Assembly (NCBI RefSeq): GCF_041102575.1 | Contig: NZ_JBGCUE010000012.1 | Coordinates: 1 to 64,000, forward strand | DNA: 64,000 nt | Direction: 5' to 3' | Source: Tenuifilum sp. 4138str | GTDB lineage: Bacteria; Bacteroidota; Bacteroidia; Bacteroidales; Tenuifilaceae | Shown: positions 52,626 through 61,883 of the stretch, piece by piece | Layout of the letters: each line of letters begins with the position of its first letter | How positions within the stretch are numbered: the stretch's first letter is position 1 | Notes under the pieces: generated by a model | Databases searched by the model: none | What the model was told of the DNA's origin: nothing | Seen by the model: the letters and a program-made list of their open reading frames with translations, nothing else | Translations under genes and position numbers: made by a program

Positions 52626-52739
52626 CTAAAATTTTGAATACCACAACACCTTGGGTTAAAACCCTGGTTTAAAGCAATTTGCCTTTTCATGACAAATATT
52701 GCACGCGTCTGAAGTCGCGCTCAAACAATGTAAAAAACA

Positions 52740-55550
52740 TCATTCTTTAACCAAATGCTTTTGCAGCATGCCAATTAGCTTATCGCGGAATATGGGTTTG
52801 GCAATGTAATCCACACAACCTACCTCAAAAGCTTTTTTCCTATCGCTCTCAGCAGCATAAGCTGTTTGGGCAATGATTGGCACATTAGGGTTAATTCGCT
52901 TAAATTCCTCAATTACATCGTATCCGGTCATATCGGGAAGCTTTATGTCCATTAAAACTGCATCGTACGATGAGTTCTGCTTAAAATGGTCGATGGCACT
53001 ACTACCGGTGCTCTCTATGTGATAGTTTACATTCAATCCGCTAAAAAGCTCGTTGAAGTAGGCAATGTTGAAAGCATCGTCCTCAACTACCAAAAGATTC
53101 AGATTTTTAATCACTTCCGGATTCACAGGTTCAATCTCAATTTCCTCAACTTTCTTTATGGGCTTGTAAGGTATTGAGAAGTAGAATGTGGTACCTTTGC
53201 CAACCTCAGACTCAAGCCATATTTTTCCGTTGAGCAGGTTAGCCAAACTTTGAACAATGGTAAGTCCAAGTCCAAGCCCGTCATAAATCACTCCCTTAGG
53301 GCTAACCTTTTGGAAACGCTCAAATATTTTATCCTGCATGTCGTGTGGTATGCCAATTCCCGTATCGGCAACCCGGAATACAATTGAACCGTTGGTAAGC
53401 TCATGGAATCCAAACTCAATGTAACCACTATGTGTAAACTTTAAGGCATTATGGATAAGGTTAACAAGTACCTGGCGTAGTTTTGGCTCATCGCTTTCAA
53501 TCAGGTTCGATACGTGAGCGGGTAAAGGTAATAGCCTTAACTCAATTTCCTCACGCTCCATACGTTTTTTGTAACCCTCAAAGGTTTGAACCAGATCGGT
53601 AAAAATACCATTTAAATCAAAAGGCTTAAATTCAGCCTTAAGCTGTCCCGATTCGATACGGGAAATATCGAGTAGCTCGTTAACAATATCAAGCAAATCG
53701 TATGAGCGCTGTTTTATTACGCCCGTGTAGTAGCTAATCTTATCTTCATCGTCGTGGTCCGATTCAAGAATTTCAGCAAAGCCAACAATGGCGTTCATGG
53801 GTGTACGAATCTCGTGGCTAATGTTCTGCAAAAAAGCCGTTTTGAGTTTATCGCTCTCCTCTGCTTTCTCCTTTGCAATTATAAGTTCGTTAATTAATCT
53901 TCTTTTGTCGGTTATGTCAATTTTCACTGAAAGGTAATAGGCGTTTTTACCAAGTTCATCGGTAATAGGAACAATTATTGATTCCTCATAAAAAACCTCA
54001 CCATTCTTCCGCTTATTGATAAATTCACCCTTCCAAGTGCTACCGGAAGTAAGTGTATCCCACAATTCAACATAAAGTTCTTTAGATGTTTGTCCCGACT
54101 GTAAAATACGTGGGTTTTTACCCATAACCTCATGGGGTTCATAACCGGTTACCTTGGTAAAGGTAGAGTTTACATATACAATTTCGGGCTTTAGAGTGGT
54201 AATTACAACCGATACAGGGCTTTGCTCAACGGCTGTGGAAAGTAACTTTACAGTATCGGCCTTGCGTTTGTAATCAATTGTTCGTGCTACCTGCTCGGAG
54301 AAATACTCCAAAATGTATTGCTCACTCTCCCCAAAAGCATTGATATTGGTATAGTGCTGAACCGCCATTACCCCGAGTATATTACCATGGAATTTAAGGG
54401 GAACTCCCAACCATGCCATTGGTTTTGTTCCAATTAGGTCAATCTCATTTTTAAAAATTAGCTCATCGAAGCAACTTGGTTGGCAAAGAAGAGTTTTTCC
54501 CGTACGAATTACATACTCAGTTAATCCATGGCCATCCCTACGGGGATTTGGGGTTTTAATATCGGTAGAATCGACAAAGTAAGGGAACGATACCTCATTG
54601 TTTTCGGAATTATAAAGGGCTATATAGAAGTTATCGATATTAATTAAATCGGAAACTATTTTATGGGTTACCGTAAAAATCCTGTTCAACGAGAAGTTGG
54701 TGCTGGTCATTCGGGCAATATCGTAAACCGCTTTTTGCAGCGCCTTGTCAATTTCTTCGCGGGTAACATCCCTTAGAATAACCTCAATGGACTGGAATGA
54801 CTGGTTATTTTTAAAACCAGGAATATAAATAGCCTCCACCCACTTATAATTTTCGTTACCAACGCTTATCTTGAATCGACGCTTAATGAATTCATTGCTG
54901 GTTCCAGCGTTTTCAAGGATTAGCTTAATGCGTTCATCAGGGATAAACCTGTTCCTAAGCTCTGGTTGTGCTTTATGCTGCTTAAGGTTAAAACCTAAAA
55001 TGCGCTCTGCCTCCCTGTTAATGTATTCAACGTAAACATCTGGCTTAAGAATAACCCTTACAATACCAAAGGGAAACTCGCTATGAATTCTATCGACATG
55101 GGTGCTATACCCATTGAATGGAGCGTAGGGTAATATGCAGCTATCGGCCTTACTGGTAAAGTAATATTTAAGCAATGTTGCCTGTAACCATTCTTTGTTG
55201 GTGCAATGAACCACATCGTCAATATCCATACTGAGTAATTTAGCAGTATCGAGGTTTACGGCATCATGGTCGAGCAAGGCAACAACCTGAACTTGGGGAG
55301 CTGTCTCATTTCTTACCGAAACCGCTTGCTCAATTAAACCGTAACTATTAGATGTTAAATGCACCAATAAAACGCCGTTGAAACGCTGGCTTAAAACATT
55401 ATTAACCCCGGAAAGCGAATCAACCTGTAAAAATTTACAATGTGAAAATTCAGAACGATTAAGCAATTCCTTTACCCATTCTGTACAATTGGACTGATTC
55501 GATGAGTAAAGAAGTATATGCCAGTTTCTACCTTCAACGGGTTTCATCAA
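52740..55550 (-). CDS. Hybrid histidine kinase with PAS and GAF domains
   Basis: A 936-aa soluble kinase. Residues 1-125 resemble a degenerate receiver (W-H-I-L-L-Y-S-S and F-N-G-V-L-L-V-H) without clear phosphoacceptor residues. PAS (about 150-265), GAF (285-435), PAS (445-560), HisKA with the H-box N-I-S-H-E-I-R-T-P near 585, HATPase (about 690-800; D-T-G-I-G-I and D-G-L-G-L-G-L) and a C-terminal receiver (815-936) with L-M-D-I-K-L-P follow. It has no membrane segment. It is the last gene of a minus-strand operon with a single-domain response regulator 15 nt upstream and three envelope proteins. Phosphate could be relayed from its receiver or HisKA to that regulator. Confidence 0.9.
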   Translation of the reverse strand: MMKPVEGRNWHILLYSSNQSNCTEWVKELLNRSEFSHCKFLQVDSLSGVNNVLSQRFNGVLLVHLTSNSYGLIEQAVSVRNETAPQVQVVALLDHDAVNLDTAKLLSMDIDDVVHCTNKEWLQATLLKYYFTSKADSCILPYAPFNGYSTHVDRIHSEFPFGIVRVILKPDVYVEYINREAERILGFNLKQHKAQPELRNRFIPDERIKLILENAGTSNEFIKRRFKISVGNENYKWVEAIYIPGFKNNQSFQSIEVILRDVTREEIDKALQKAVYDIARMTSTNFSLNRIFTVTHKIVSDLINIDNFYIALYNSENNEVSFPYFVDSTDIKTPNPRRDGHGLTEYVIRTGKTLLCQPSCFDELIFKNEIDLIGTKPMAWLGVPLKFHGNILGVMAVQHYTNINAFGESEQYILEYFSEQVARTIDYKRKADTVKLLSTAVEQSPVSVVITTLKPEIVYVNSTFTKVTGYEPHEVMGKNPRILQSGQTSKELYVELWDTLTSGSTWKGEFINKRKNGEVFYEESIIVPITDELGKNAYYLSVKIDITDKRRLINELIIAKEKAEESDKLKTAFLQNISHEIRTPMNAIVGFAEILESDHDDEDKISYYTGVIKQRSYDLLDIVNELLDISRIESGQLKAEFKPFDLNGIFTDLVQTFEGYKKRMEREEIELRLLPLPAHVSNLIESDEPKLRQVLVNLIHNALKFTHSGYIEFGFHELTNGSIVFRVADTGIGIPHDMQDKIFERFQKVSPKGVIYDGLGLGLTIVQSLANLLNGKIWLESEVGKGTTFYFSIPYKPIKKVEEIEIEPVNPEVIKNLNLLVVEDDAFNIAYFNELFSGLNVNYHIESTGSSAIDHFKQNSSYDAVLMDIKLPDMTGYDVIEEFKRINPNVPIIAQTAYAAESDRKKAFEVGCVDYIAKPIFRDKLIGMLQKHLVKE

Positions 55551-55565
55551 GTAAAATGTTAAGGG

Positions 55566-55943
55566 TTACAGAAATTTGTATAGAGTACGGTAAATCTTAT
55601 CGCTGCTAAGGGGTTTGGTTAAAAAATCGGAGCAGCCAGAATCTAGGGCTTCAGCCCTATCGGCATCGGTAACAAAGGCGGTTTGAGCAATAATGATAGT
55701 GTTTGGAAGGAACTCCTTTATTCTTCGGGTTGCCTCATGCCCACTTATACCCGGAAGCTTAAGGTCCATGAAAATTAAATCGGGGTTGTGAGCGCGTGCC
55801 TGTTCAACCGCCTGCTCGCCATTGTATGCAGTTACAATTTTAGCCTTTGTTTTTGCAAGGAAATTCTGGATAATTAGAGAGGTGAACTTATCGTCCTCAA
55901 CCACCAGAATGGTTTTATTGCTTAAATCTTTTATATTCTCCAT
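55566..55943 (-). CDS. Single-domain response regulator
   Basis: A 125-aa CheY-like receiver with no output domain. Acidic pocket V-E-D-D, phosphoacceptor Asp in F-M-D-L-K-L-P (about residue 59), Thr in A-Q-T-A and Lys in T-K-P-L. It lies 15 nt before the hybrid kinase and 4 nt after the OmpA-like gene, so it belongs to this operon and is probably an intermediate of that phosphorelay or acts by protein contact. Confidence 0.92.
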   Translation of the reverse strand: MENIKDLSNKTILVVEDDKFTSLIIQNFLAKTKAKIVTAYNGEQAVEQARAHNPDLIFMDLKLPGISGHEATRRIKEFLPNTIIIAQTAFVTDADRAEALDSGCSDFLTKPLSSDKIYRTLYKFL

Positions 55944-55947
55944 GGCA

Positions 55948-57216
55948 CTATTCTTTAATGGTAAAAAAACGAACCGCTACAAGCGATGAGTAGAAAACGC
56001 ATGGCAAACCCTCGCGGTAAAATCGATATTTGGGCGAAATGGATTTATAGTCCTCAAAAGTTCTTAACCGTATCCTGCCACCACTAATGCCCATTTCCTG
56101 CAAATACTCCATCATGGCTTTTAGTCGGCTACTTGCATCAACTGTATCGTTTTCAACCTCGTGAATGATACCATTAAGCTCAATTCCTAAGTTGGGGTTT
56201 TGAGCCAAGAAATTGATAAGCCAGTATAGCTGGCAGAGGCTACGGGGTTTGGTGCCAGGTTGTCCAATATCAAAGTAAACCTCATCTAGTAAAGCAATAT
56301 ATCTACTTAGGGTATTAATTTCTAAAAGTTCATGCCTTTTAAGCATGCTAAAGGGAATGAAGCGAGGCGAGAGCACCTTTACATCCTCTTTTTTAACAGG
56401 CTCAAGCCTGAAATCATCTATGTAATAGTAGGCAACCTGGTTGGTGAGTATGGCGCGCTGAAGGGTTGTGTTTAAGGAACTAATATCGTTTGGAAAATAG
56501 GCTGTTTGACTATCAGGGAAAAAGTTGCCTAAAGTCATAAAAGACTCGCCGCCACGGGTTTTAAAGGTATCGGCAAATTCAACCCAAATTCCCGGTGTGC
56601 AGTGTAGTACCGCTGTGTCAATAAAAATAGCTGGTTTGATAGGCAGGACACCATCCTTTTGGGTTAATGGCTTATCAGTAAAAGCAATGCCAAGTTTGTT
56701 CGATACAAATGTAGAGTGCTGGGCAAGTGCATACTTAAGGCTAATGCGGTAAAGCTGGTTAGGCTGCAGGGGTGTAACCAACTGCGTTTGAATATACTCC
56801 CTGTAGTTTATAGGTTTAACCTTACGCTTGGTATCGGGCTTTTTAATGTTAGCATTTGTTATAGTAACAGGTGCAAGGGGGCCGCTATGTACGTAGTCGC
56901 GGTAATCAATTTCCTCCTTCACGTCAGGGGTGTCGAGCAACACTAAGCCAATAAAGCCATCGCCCTCGGCCGGGAAAATACTACCCATAAAGTTCTGGGG
57001 TACTCCAACCATCTCCTTACTACAACGGTTAAAGTAATCGGGGGTACCCTTGGTTGGCATTACCCAATTGGGTAAGAAGCGTTTTGTGTATTCAACCGTA
57101 TAGTTATCGGGACAAACATAGTATTTTTCAAAGCTGCCATTCCTAATGAGATTCTGAGCCGTTAAGGAATAACAAGAAAAAAACAAATAAGTTATTATGT
57201 AAATATTAGCTCTCAT
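55948..57216 (-). CDS. Secreted protein with degenerate OmpA-like C-terminal domain
   Basis: A 422-aa envelope protein from the ATG at 57216, with a signal peptide ending S-L-T-A-Q (a longer frame to 57276 would precede it). The N-terminal 300 residues begin N-L-I-R-N-G-S-F-E, a start seen in secreted Bacteroidota proteins with a galactose-binding-like fold. Residues about 325-410 resemble an OmpA/MotB peptidoglycan-binding domain (V-Y-F-D-I-G and F-L-A-Q-N-P-x-L-G-I-E-L-N-G), but the usual Asp/Arg pair of N-x2-L-S-x2-R-A is replaced (S-S-R-L-K-A). Peptidoglycan binding is therefore uncertain. The function is unknown. Confidence 0.75.
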   Translation of the reverse strand: MRANIYIITYLFFSCYSLTAQNLIRNGSFEKYYVCPDNYTVEYTKRFLPNWVMPTKGTPDYFNRCSKEMVGVPQNFMGSIFPAEGDGFIGLVLLDTPDVKEEIDYRDYVHSGPLAPVTITNANIKKPDTKRKVKPINYREYIQTQLVTPLQPNQLYRISLKYALAQHSTFVSNKLGIAFTDKPLTQKDGVLPIKPAIFIDTAVLHCTPGIWVEFADTFKTRGGESFMTLGNFFPDSQTAYFPNDISSLNTTLQRAILTNQVAYYYIDDFRLEPVKKEDVKVLSPRFIPFSMLKRHELLEINTLSRYIALLDEVYFDIGQPGTKPRSLCQLYWLINFLAQNPNLGIELNGIIHEVENDTVDASSRLKAMMEYLQEMGISGGRIRLRTFEDYKSISPKYRFYREGLPCVFYSSLVAVRFFTIKE

Positions 57217-57224
57217 ACCTAAAG

Positions 57225-57689
57225 TTAAAAACCTGTTTTGGGTACTTTGCGCCAGTATATTGCTATGCCGACACATACTCGAGAATCAGAAACATCCTGA
57301 AACTCCTTTTTAGTAGCTAAAACAGTAATTTCAAAAAGAACGTTTTTGGTCTTTTCAACTGTAAATCCTACTGTTTCAACGTAGTCGTCGTTTGCATTAT
57401 CGTAAAAAACCGAATTGTCGTTTGCATTAATAATTCTGTACTGAACAGGGTAGTAACCCCTTTCGGTACATATACCAATTTTATAGTCGTAACCACCAAA
57501 AAGTACAACCTGGTAGGTAAAGGTTTTCTTGGCTTCAACCATACGGCTTCGGGACTGGCCAAACCGCTTAAAATCCTCAATATCGGGAGGTGTACACTCC
57601 CTAATTGTATGAAAACCAGAACATTGAGCCTGTACCGTTACAATAGCCGCGATAAAGAGTGAAACTGTAAGTATAATTTGCTTAAACAT
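57225..57689 (-). CDS. Small secreted protein of unknown function
   Basis: A 154-aa protein with a signal peptide (residues 1-22, ending V-Q-A-Q). The mature part is beta-rich, with three cysteines (C-S-G-F-H-T, C-T-P-P and C-T-E-R) and a final V-C-V-G. No domain is recognised. It lies 8 nt before the OmpA-like gene and 17 nt after the lipoprotein gene, in one operon. Confidence 0.75.
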   Translation of the reverse strand: MFKQIILTVSLFIAAIVTVQAQCSGFHTIRECTPPDIEDFKRFGQSRSRMVEAKKTFTYQVVLFGGYDYKIGICTERGYYPVQYRIINANDNSVFYDNANDDYVETVGFTVEKTKNVLFEITVLATKKEFQDVSDSRVCVGIAIYWRKVPKTGF

Positions 57690-57706
57690 AGCAGAAAGGT
57701 TTTAGA

Positions 57707-58597
57707 TTAATACTTAAGGTCAATCAGCTTTTTACGAGCATTGGCAACCATGTTGCGTAGCTGCGCTAGATCGGCTTTGCTAAGCTTTGTAGTATCGCCA
57801 CCAGTTATGGTGAAATGTTCCTTACTATCAGTTACTACCGATTCGTTACCAGCTGAAGTTAGTTTCTCCTTGAAAAACTTGAAAATTTCAGTAACATCCT
57901 CGGTTATGCTTTTAAATTCAGGTTTATTACTATTGTATGCAATAAAGTTATTGTAGTAATTGTCAAAAACGGCGCTCTGGTCAATAACCGTAGCTATTGC
58001 TTCGTCGGGGTTTGCAGCATTCTCAATTGAGTTAATCCCTATATGCAATACCTCAATGGCTGCACCAATACCAATCATTGAGAGTAACTCCCTATTGCCA
58101 GATTCAAGGATAGTGTTGTATGCGTTTTGCGAGAAATCTTCAAAAATGGCATCCAGTGAGTCAGGGTTGTTTAGGTTAGCATCAAATCGCTGAAAGTAAG
58201 CATCGTTCAGTATGGAGCCTATTCCCAAATCGCGAGTTAGCTCCTGTAAGGCTTTAAAGTATTCCGAGGAAGCATTCCTCTGGTTGTAGTAATTGGTATA
58301 GGCAAAGTCGGCAAAGTACACGCCTAAAATCAGTGCCTTATGCTTAACCATAACCGTTTTTTTCTCAATGCCAAGGGGTGCCATGTAGCTATCGGAATAC
58401 TTAATTCCCGATGAAAGGACAATGCTCAGCACCTCCGAAGGTGTGGGTAGCATAATTTCCATTTGATCCTGAATCAGTGTATCCTCACTAAATTCATTAT
58501 CAACATCAGCTTGATTGGTTTTACCTCCTGAGCAGGAGTAAAACATTGCTGCAAACAGCATTGCTAAAACCACGAAATAAAATCGGAATTGTTTCAT
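57707..58597 (-). CDS. Unknown lipoprotein heading the envelope-signalling operon
   Basis: A 296-aa lipoprotein: the signal peptide ends M-F-Y-S-C with Cys22 as the lipid anchor. The mature part is largely helical and acidic, with no recognised domain. It is the first of five closely spaced genes (two more exported proteins, a response regulator and a hybrid kinase). The context suggests a sensing or structural role in the envelope, but nothing in the sequence fixes it. Confidence 0.78.
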   Translation of the reverse strand: MKQFRFYFVVLAMLFAAMFYSCSGGKTNQADVDNEFSEDTLIQDQMEIMLPTPSEVLSIVLSSGIKYSDSYMAPLGIEKKTVMVKHKALILGVYFADFAYTNYYNQRNASSEYFKALQELTRDLGIGSILNDAYFQRFDANLNNPDSLDAIFEDFSQNAYNTILESGNRELLSMIGIGAAIEVLHIGINSIENAANPDEAIATVIDQSAVFDNYYNNFIAYNSNKPEFKSITEDVTEIFKFFKEKLTSAGNESVVTDSKEHFTITGGDTTKLSKADLAQLRNMVANARKKLIDLKY

Positions 58598-58771
58598 AAA
58601 ACAAGGTATTAGGGTTCAATATTTTCATGTTCAACAGTTATCGCCAATTTAAGTTTTTCCTATTAAAAAAGCAAGTGATAAAAAGCAAGAATGTGGTAAA
58701 CGTTCAGAAAATTAGTTTTGGTAGCAAATTGTTTGTTTAACATTTACACAAAAGATGAAACAGAACTGATA

Positions 58772-58813
58772 AAGGATAAAGGATAAAGATTAAAGGATTA
58801 AGGATAAAGGATA
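58772..58813. repeat. GGATAAA heptamer tandem repeat
   Basis: Six units, four perfect, in the spacer between the ABC transporter and the lipoprotein gene. Confidence 0.88.
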
Positions 58814-58856
58814 ACAATTTGATATAATAGGGACGAGGGTGCATTAATAATATTCC

Positions 58857-61800
58857 CTAAAAACCCTTTACTAGCTTAAATAGCTTGAGTTGAACCATTG
58901 AATTGGAGAGTTTTGGTAAAATATCAAATAGTAAGATGAGGTAAATACCTACAAGAAAAACAAGAAGCACGGCAACATTAAAAATGAAGGTGTCAAATAG
59001 CTGGTTTGCTATGCGCTTAGCTGGAGCAAGGAAGTGTGCTCTACCCCATCTATTCGTGGGAATCTTAAAAACCGGATCGATTGTTTGAACCAGCCTATTC
59101 TCAACCACCTGAATGGCTGTTATATTCTTGCGGGCAAGAGTCAAATCATCTACTCCCCTATTGGTATGCATTTGCTTAAACTCTAAAAAGGCTTCCGCAC
59201 TGTTGAACTGGCTCTGTAGCTTTGTAGTAATTTGATCCTTTTTTCTAATAATCCTCGAATAGTTTTGTTGTTGTTTTTGCTGAAGCTCATGGAGCATAAT
59301 CTCAAGCTTACGGAATTCAACGGTATTTGGCATTGGTAATTCAGTAATATCGATATTTAGTTGACTTAAACCGCTTTTAATGAGATTTTTAAGCCTATGC
59401 CTGTTAATGCTATCGGACTGGCTACAGCCCTGAATAAGCTGAAAAAGTTTTGGAATTAGGTACTGCGATTGAATACGGCTTTGGCTTTCGGCCATATCAA
59501 TTTCAAAAAAATATCGCTCATAGGCATTATTCTTGAACTGATGAACAAGCAAGGCTTCCATTCCCCACATGGAGGGAGAAACTACTCCAATTACCGGCAC
59601 AACCTCAGTATTTGCTAACCGATGGTTCATCCTATCAAAAGGAATGGTTATACCGCTTAGGATAATCTGGGGTATAACCAGGAATGGAACAATAAGATAG
59701 GCGGCCGATAACGATTTGAAAATGGTTGAAACTATGAGGCCAGCAATATTCCCGAAAAATCCCATTAAAATCAGTATCACCCAAATAGCCAAAAACATTC
59801 CCTTTACCTTGAGGATATAAATAGATATTGCCGTGTATATTAGCGTTTGAAGGATGGTTAAGCCAAAGTAAAAAAGCACCTTTGAATTATAGTAGGCTTT
59901 GCGGTTCAGAAAAAGAAAGGCCTCGCGCTTATTGATATTGGCATCCTTAATAACACTATCGGAAGTTACTATCATACCTAAGAACATGGACGCAATAATA
60001 CTGGTAAGAAAGAAAATGGGTATGTTATAGTTTTCGTAAAAGATGTAGGTGTACCCCCCCTGTTCATTCGGAAACGAATACTTGCTGAAAAGGGCTATAA
60101 CGGCAGCAAGTAAAACGGGTATAACAAAAGCGAAAATAAAAAATTCAATATCGCGTAACTTGCTAAGGGTAAGCCTTGTGAGAAATACTTCAAGCTGCTT
60201 AACCCAATCTGCTTTAACTGATTTACTTTCCGGTAATGGATTTATGGTGATTTCTCCTTCGTCGGTAGGTATGAAGCGACTGCTCCAAACTATGGGCTTT
60301 ACTTTTCGGATTTCAGTGAGCTGGCCAAATTCATCAACCTGCTTCTCATCAATTATGTCGAAAATCTCATCGGATTTTATGTTCTTGCAAACGCTGCACT
60401 CCACCTCATCGGCATCAATGCGGCCAGCATGCATCTTAAAGTAACGGACAGCCTCAAGCGGATTACCGTAGTACACCATATATCCGCCCTGGTCAAGCAC
60501 CAATATCTTATCAAATAACCTATAAATTTCACTGGAGGGTTGATGGATGTTTACAAGCACTAACCTTCCAGATAGCGCTTGCTCCTTGAGCAACGACATA
60601 ACTCTAAGCGAGTCGGCCGATGACAAGCCCGATGTTGGCTCATCGACAAGCAACAACTTTGGCTCCCTGATGATTTCGGAAACTATATTCAGCCTTTTGC
60701 GCTGTCCACCACTAATGTTCCGCGATAGAGAACTTCCAACCTTTAGGTTACGGATATGGTATAGTCCAAACTCAGCGAGCTTAGCATTCACTAACTCCTT
60801 GGTTTGCTCAACAGTTAAATTACCTAGGGCAAGCCGTGCAGTATAGTATAAATTCTCAAAAACGGTTAGGTTTTCAAAAAGCGAATCGTCCTGAGGAACA
60901 AAACCTATTAACTTTTGAATCTTCGATAACCCCTCCCTATAGCTAACACCGTTTAAAGAAATTTTACCTCTTTTGGGTGACAATGAGCCATTGAGAAGGT
61001 TAAAGAAAGTTGACTTTCCAACCCCACTCCCGCCCAATATTCCCACTAACTCACCCGATGTAGCAGTTAGCGACAAGTTGTGTAATCCAAAGTTCGAACG
61101 GGGATAGGTAAACTCAACATTTTTCAGGTTCAAAGTTATTGATTCATGTTGGGATAATCCTTTAAACTGGCCAATAACCTTACCATAGTATAAAAGCGGT
61201 TTGCCATTTTGTGAAATAACTGACCCACTCTGAAATGAGTAAATTGCCTTTGGCTGTATGGGCTTTGAGTTTAGCTGTAAGTTTTCCTTTCCCTGGTAAC
61301 GGAAAAAGATTGTGGAAACATCGGGAAAGTAAACAAATACAAAATACCCATCAATCTGTTCCCTTTTTACAAAATGAAAGCCTTCCAATTCAGGGCTTAC
61401 CGACTTTACTATTAGGATATTCCTCCGGTCGTGTACTTCGTAAAGTTTGCCCGAAACAAAGCTGCTGCATAAGCTATAGGTTTCAGCCGATATTTTTAGC
61501 TCATCGGCTATCTGCTTTATTTTACCGGCAATGCTATTTGATTTTGATAGTAGAATTGCATTTTTCTGAACAAACAATCCAAATTCAAGGAGATTAATAA
61601 GTAGTAAGAGCCTTTGCTGAATGGAACTTTCCCTATTTAATTTGTTACAAATCTTATTAACATCAATGCTACTATCGGTTTGCTTGCTATTCCTGATTAC
61701 CAGTTTTAGCTCCTCTTTCTGCTTTTTCCCAATCCTGGGATTTACAAGGCGAGTGAAAAGAACTTCAGTGTAAATTTCTGCAAGCTTTTGAAGGCTGGCA

Positions 61801-61883
61801 TCGCCATTAAGCACTATATGAGCAAAAAGGTTAACCTGTGAATTTACCAAAAGCTCGTTCATAGCATTGCTATTGTTGGCCAT
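58857..61883 (-). CDS. ABCG-like ABC transporter half with long extensions
   Basis: A 1008-aa protein. Residues 1-245 are cytoplasmic, with a TerB-like helical start and a beta-rich stretch of FHA-like look. The ATPase follows: Walker A G-G-S-G-V-G-K-S-T near 284, signature N-I-S-G-G-Q near 390 and Walker B L-L-V-D-E-P near 408. Membrane helices of ABC-2 type run at about 590-760. A charged segment of 200 residues, partly coiled coil (E-L-Q-Q-K-Q-Q-Q-N), then precedes a last helix at about 970-990. The nucleotide-domain-first order is ABCG-like and the substrate is unknown. Its start overlaps the upstream kinase-like gene by 14 nt. Confidence 0.87.
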   Translation of the reverse strand: MANNSNAMNELLVNSQVNLFAHIVLNGDASLQKLAEIYTEVLFTRLVNPRIGKKQKEELKLVIRNSKQTDSSIDVNKICNKLNRESSIQQRLLLLINLLEFGLFVQKNAILLSKSNSIAGKIKQIADELKISAETYSLCSSFVSGKLYEVHDRRNILIVKSVSPELEGFHFVKREQIDGYFVFVYFPDVSTIFFRYQGKENLQLNSKPIQPKAIYSFQSGSVISQNGKPLLYYGKVIGQFKGLSQHESITLNLKNVEFTYPRSNFGLHNLSLTATSGELVGILGGSGVGKSTFFNLLNGSLSPKRGKISLNGVSYREGLSKIQKLIGFVPQDDSLFENLTVFENLYYTARLALGNLTVEQTKELVNAKLAEFGLYHIRNLKVGSSLSRNISGGQRKRLNIVSEIIREPKLLLVDEPTSGLSSADSLRVMSLLKEQALSGRLVLVNIHQPSSEIYRLFDKILVLDQGGYMVYYGNPLEAVRYFKMHAGRIDADEVECSVCKNIKSDEIFDIIDEKQVDEFGQLTEIRKVKPIVWSSRFIPTDEGEITINPLPESKSVKADWVKQLEVFLTRLTLSKLRDIEFFIFAFVIPVLLAAVIALFSKYSFPNEQGGYTYIFYENYNIPIFFLTSIIASMFLGMIVTSDSVIKDANINKREAFLFLNRKAYYNSKVLFYFGLTILQTLIYTAISIYILKVKGMFLAIWVILILMGFFGNIAGLIVSTIFKSLSAAYLIVPFLVIPQIILSGITIPFDRMNHRLANTEVVPVIGVVSPSMWGMEALLVHQFKNNAYERYFFEIDMAESQSRIQSQYLIPKLFQLIQGCSQSDSINRHRLKNLIKSGLSQLNIDITELPMPNTVEFRKLEIMLHELQQKQQQNYSRIIRKKDQITTKLQSQFNSAEAFLEFKQMHTNRGVDDLTLARKNITAIQVVENRLVQTIDPVFKIPTNRWGRAHFLAPAKRIANQLFDTFIFNVAVLLVFLVGIYLILLFDILPKLSNSMVQLKLFKLVKGF

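Larger units (their letters stand above)
51955..52730. repeat. 0.73-kb structured repeat element, copy B
   Basis: Same segment order as copy A (41780-42512). By eye the centre (52288-52545) is close to 85-90% identical to 42070-42330. The element ends about 10 nt before the stop of the adjacent gene. Confidence 0.8.
51518..52739. other. 1.2-kb repeat-rich spacer, no credible gene
   Basis: Contains, in order, two heptamer arrays, a CHPERSEG-type palindrome, a roughly 230-bp tandem duplication and copy B of the structured element. It ends at the stop codon of the minus-strand hybrid kinase. Confidence 0.85.
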
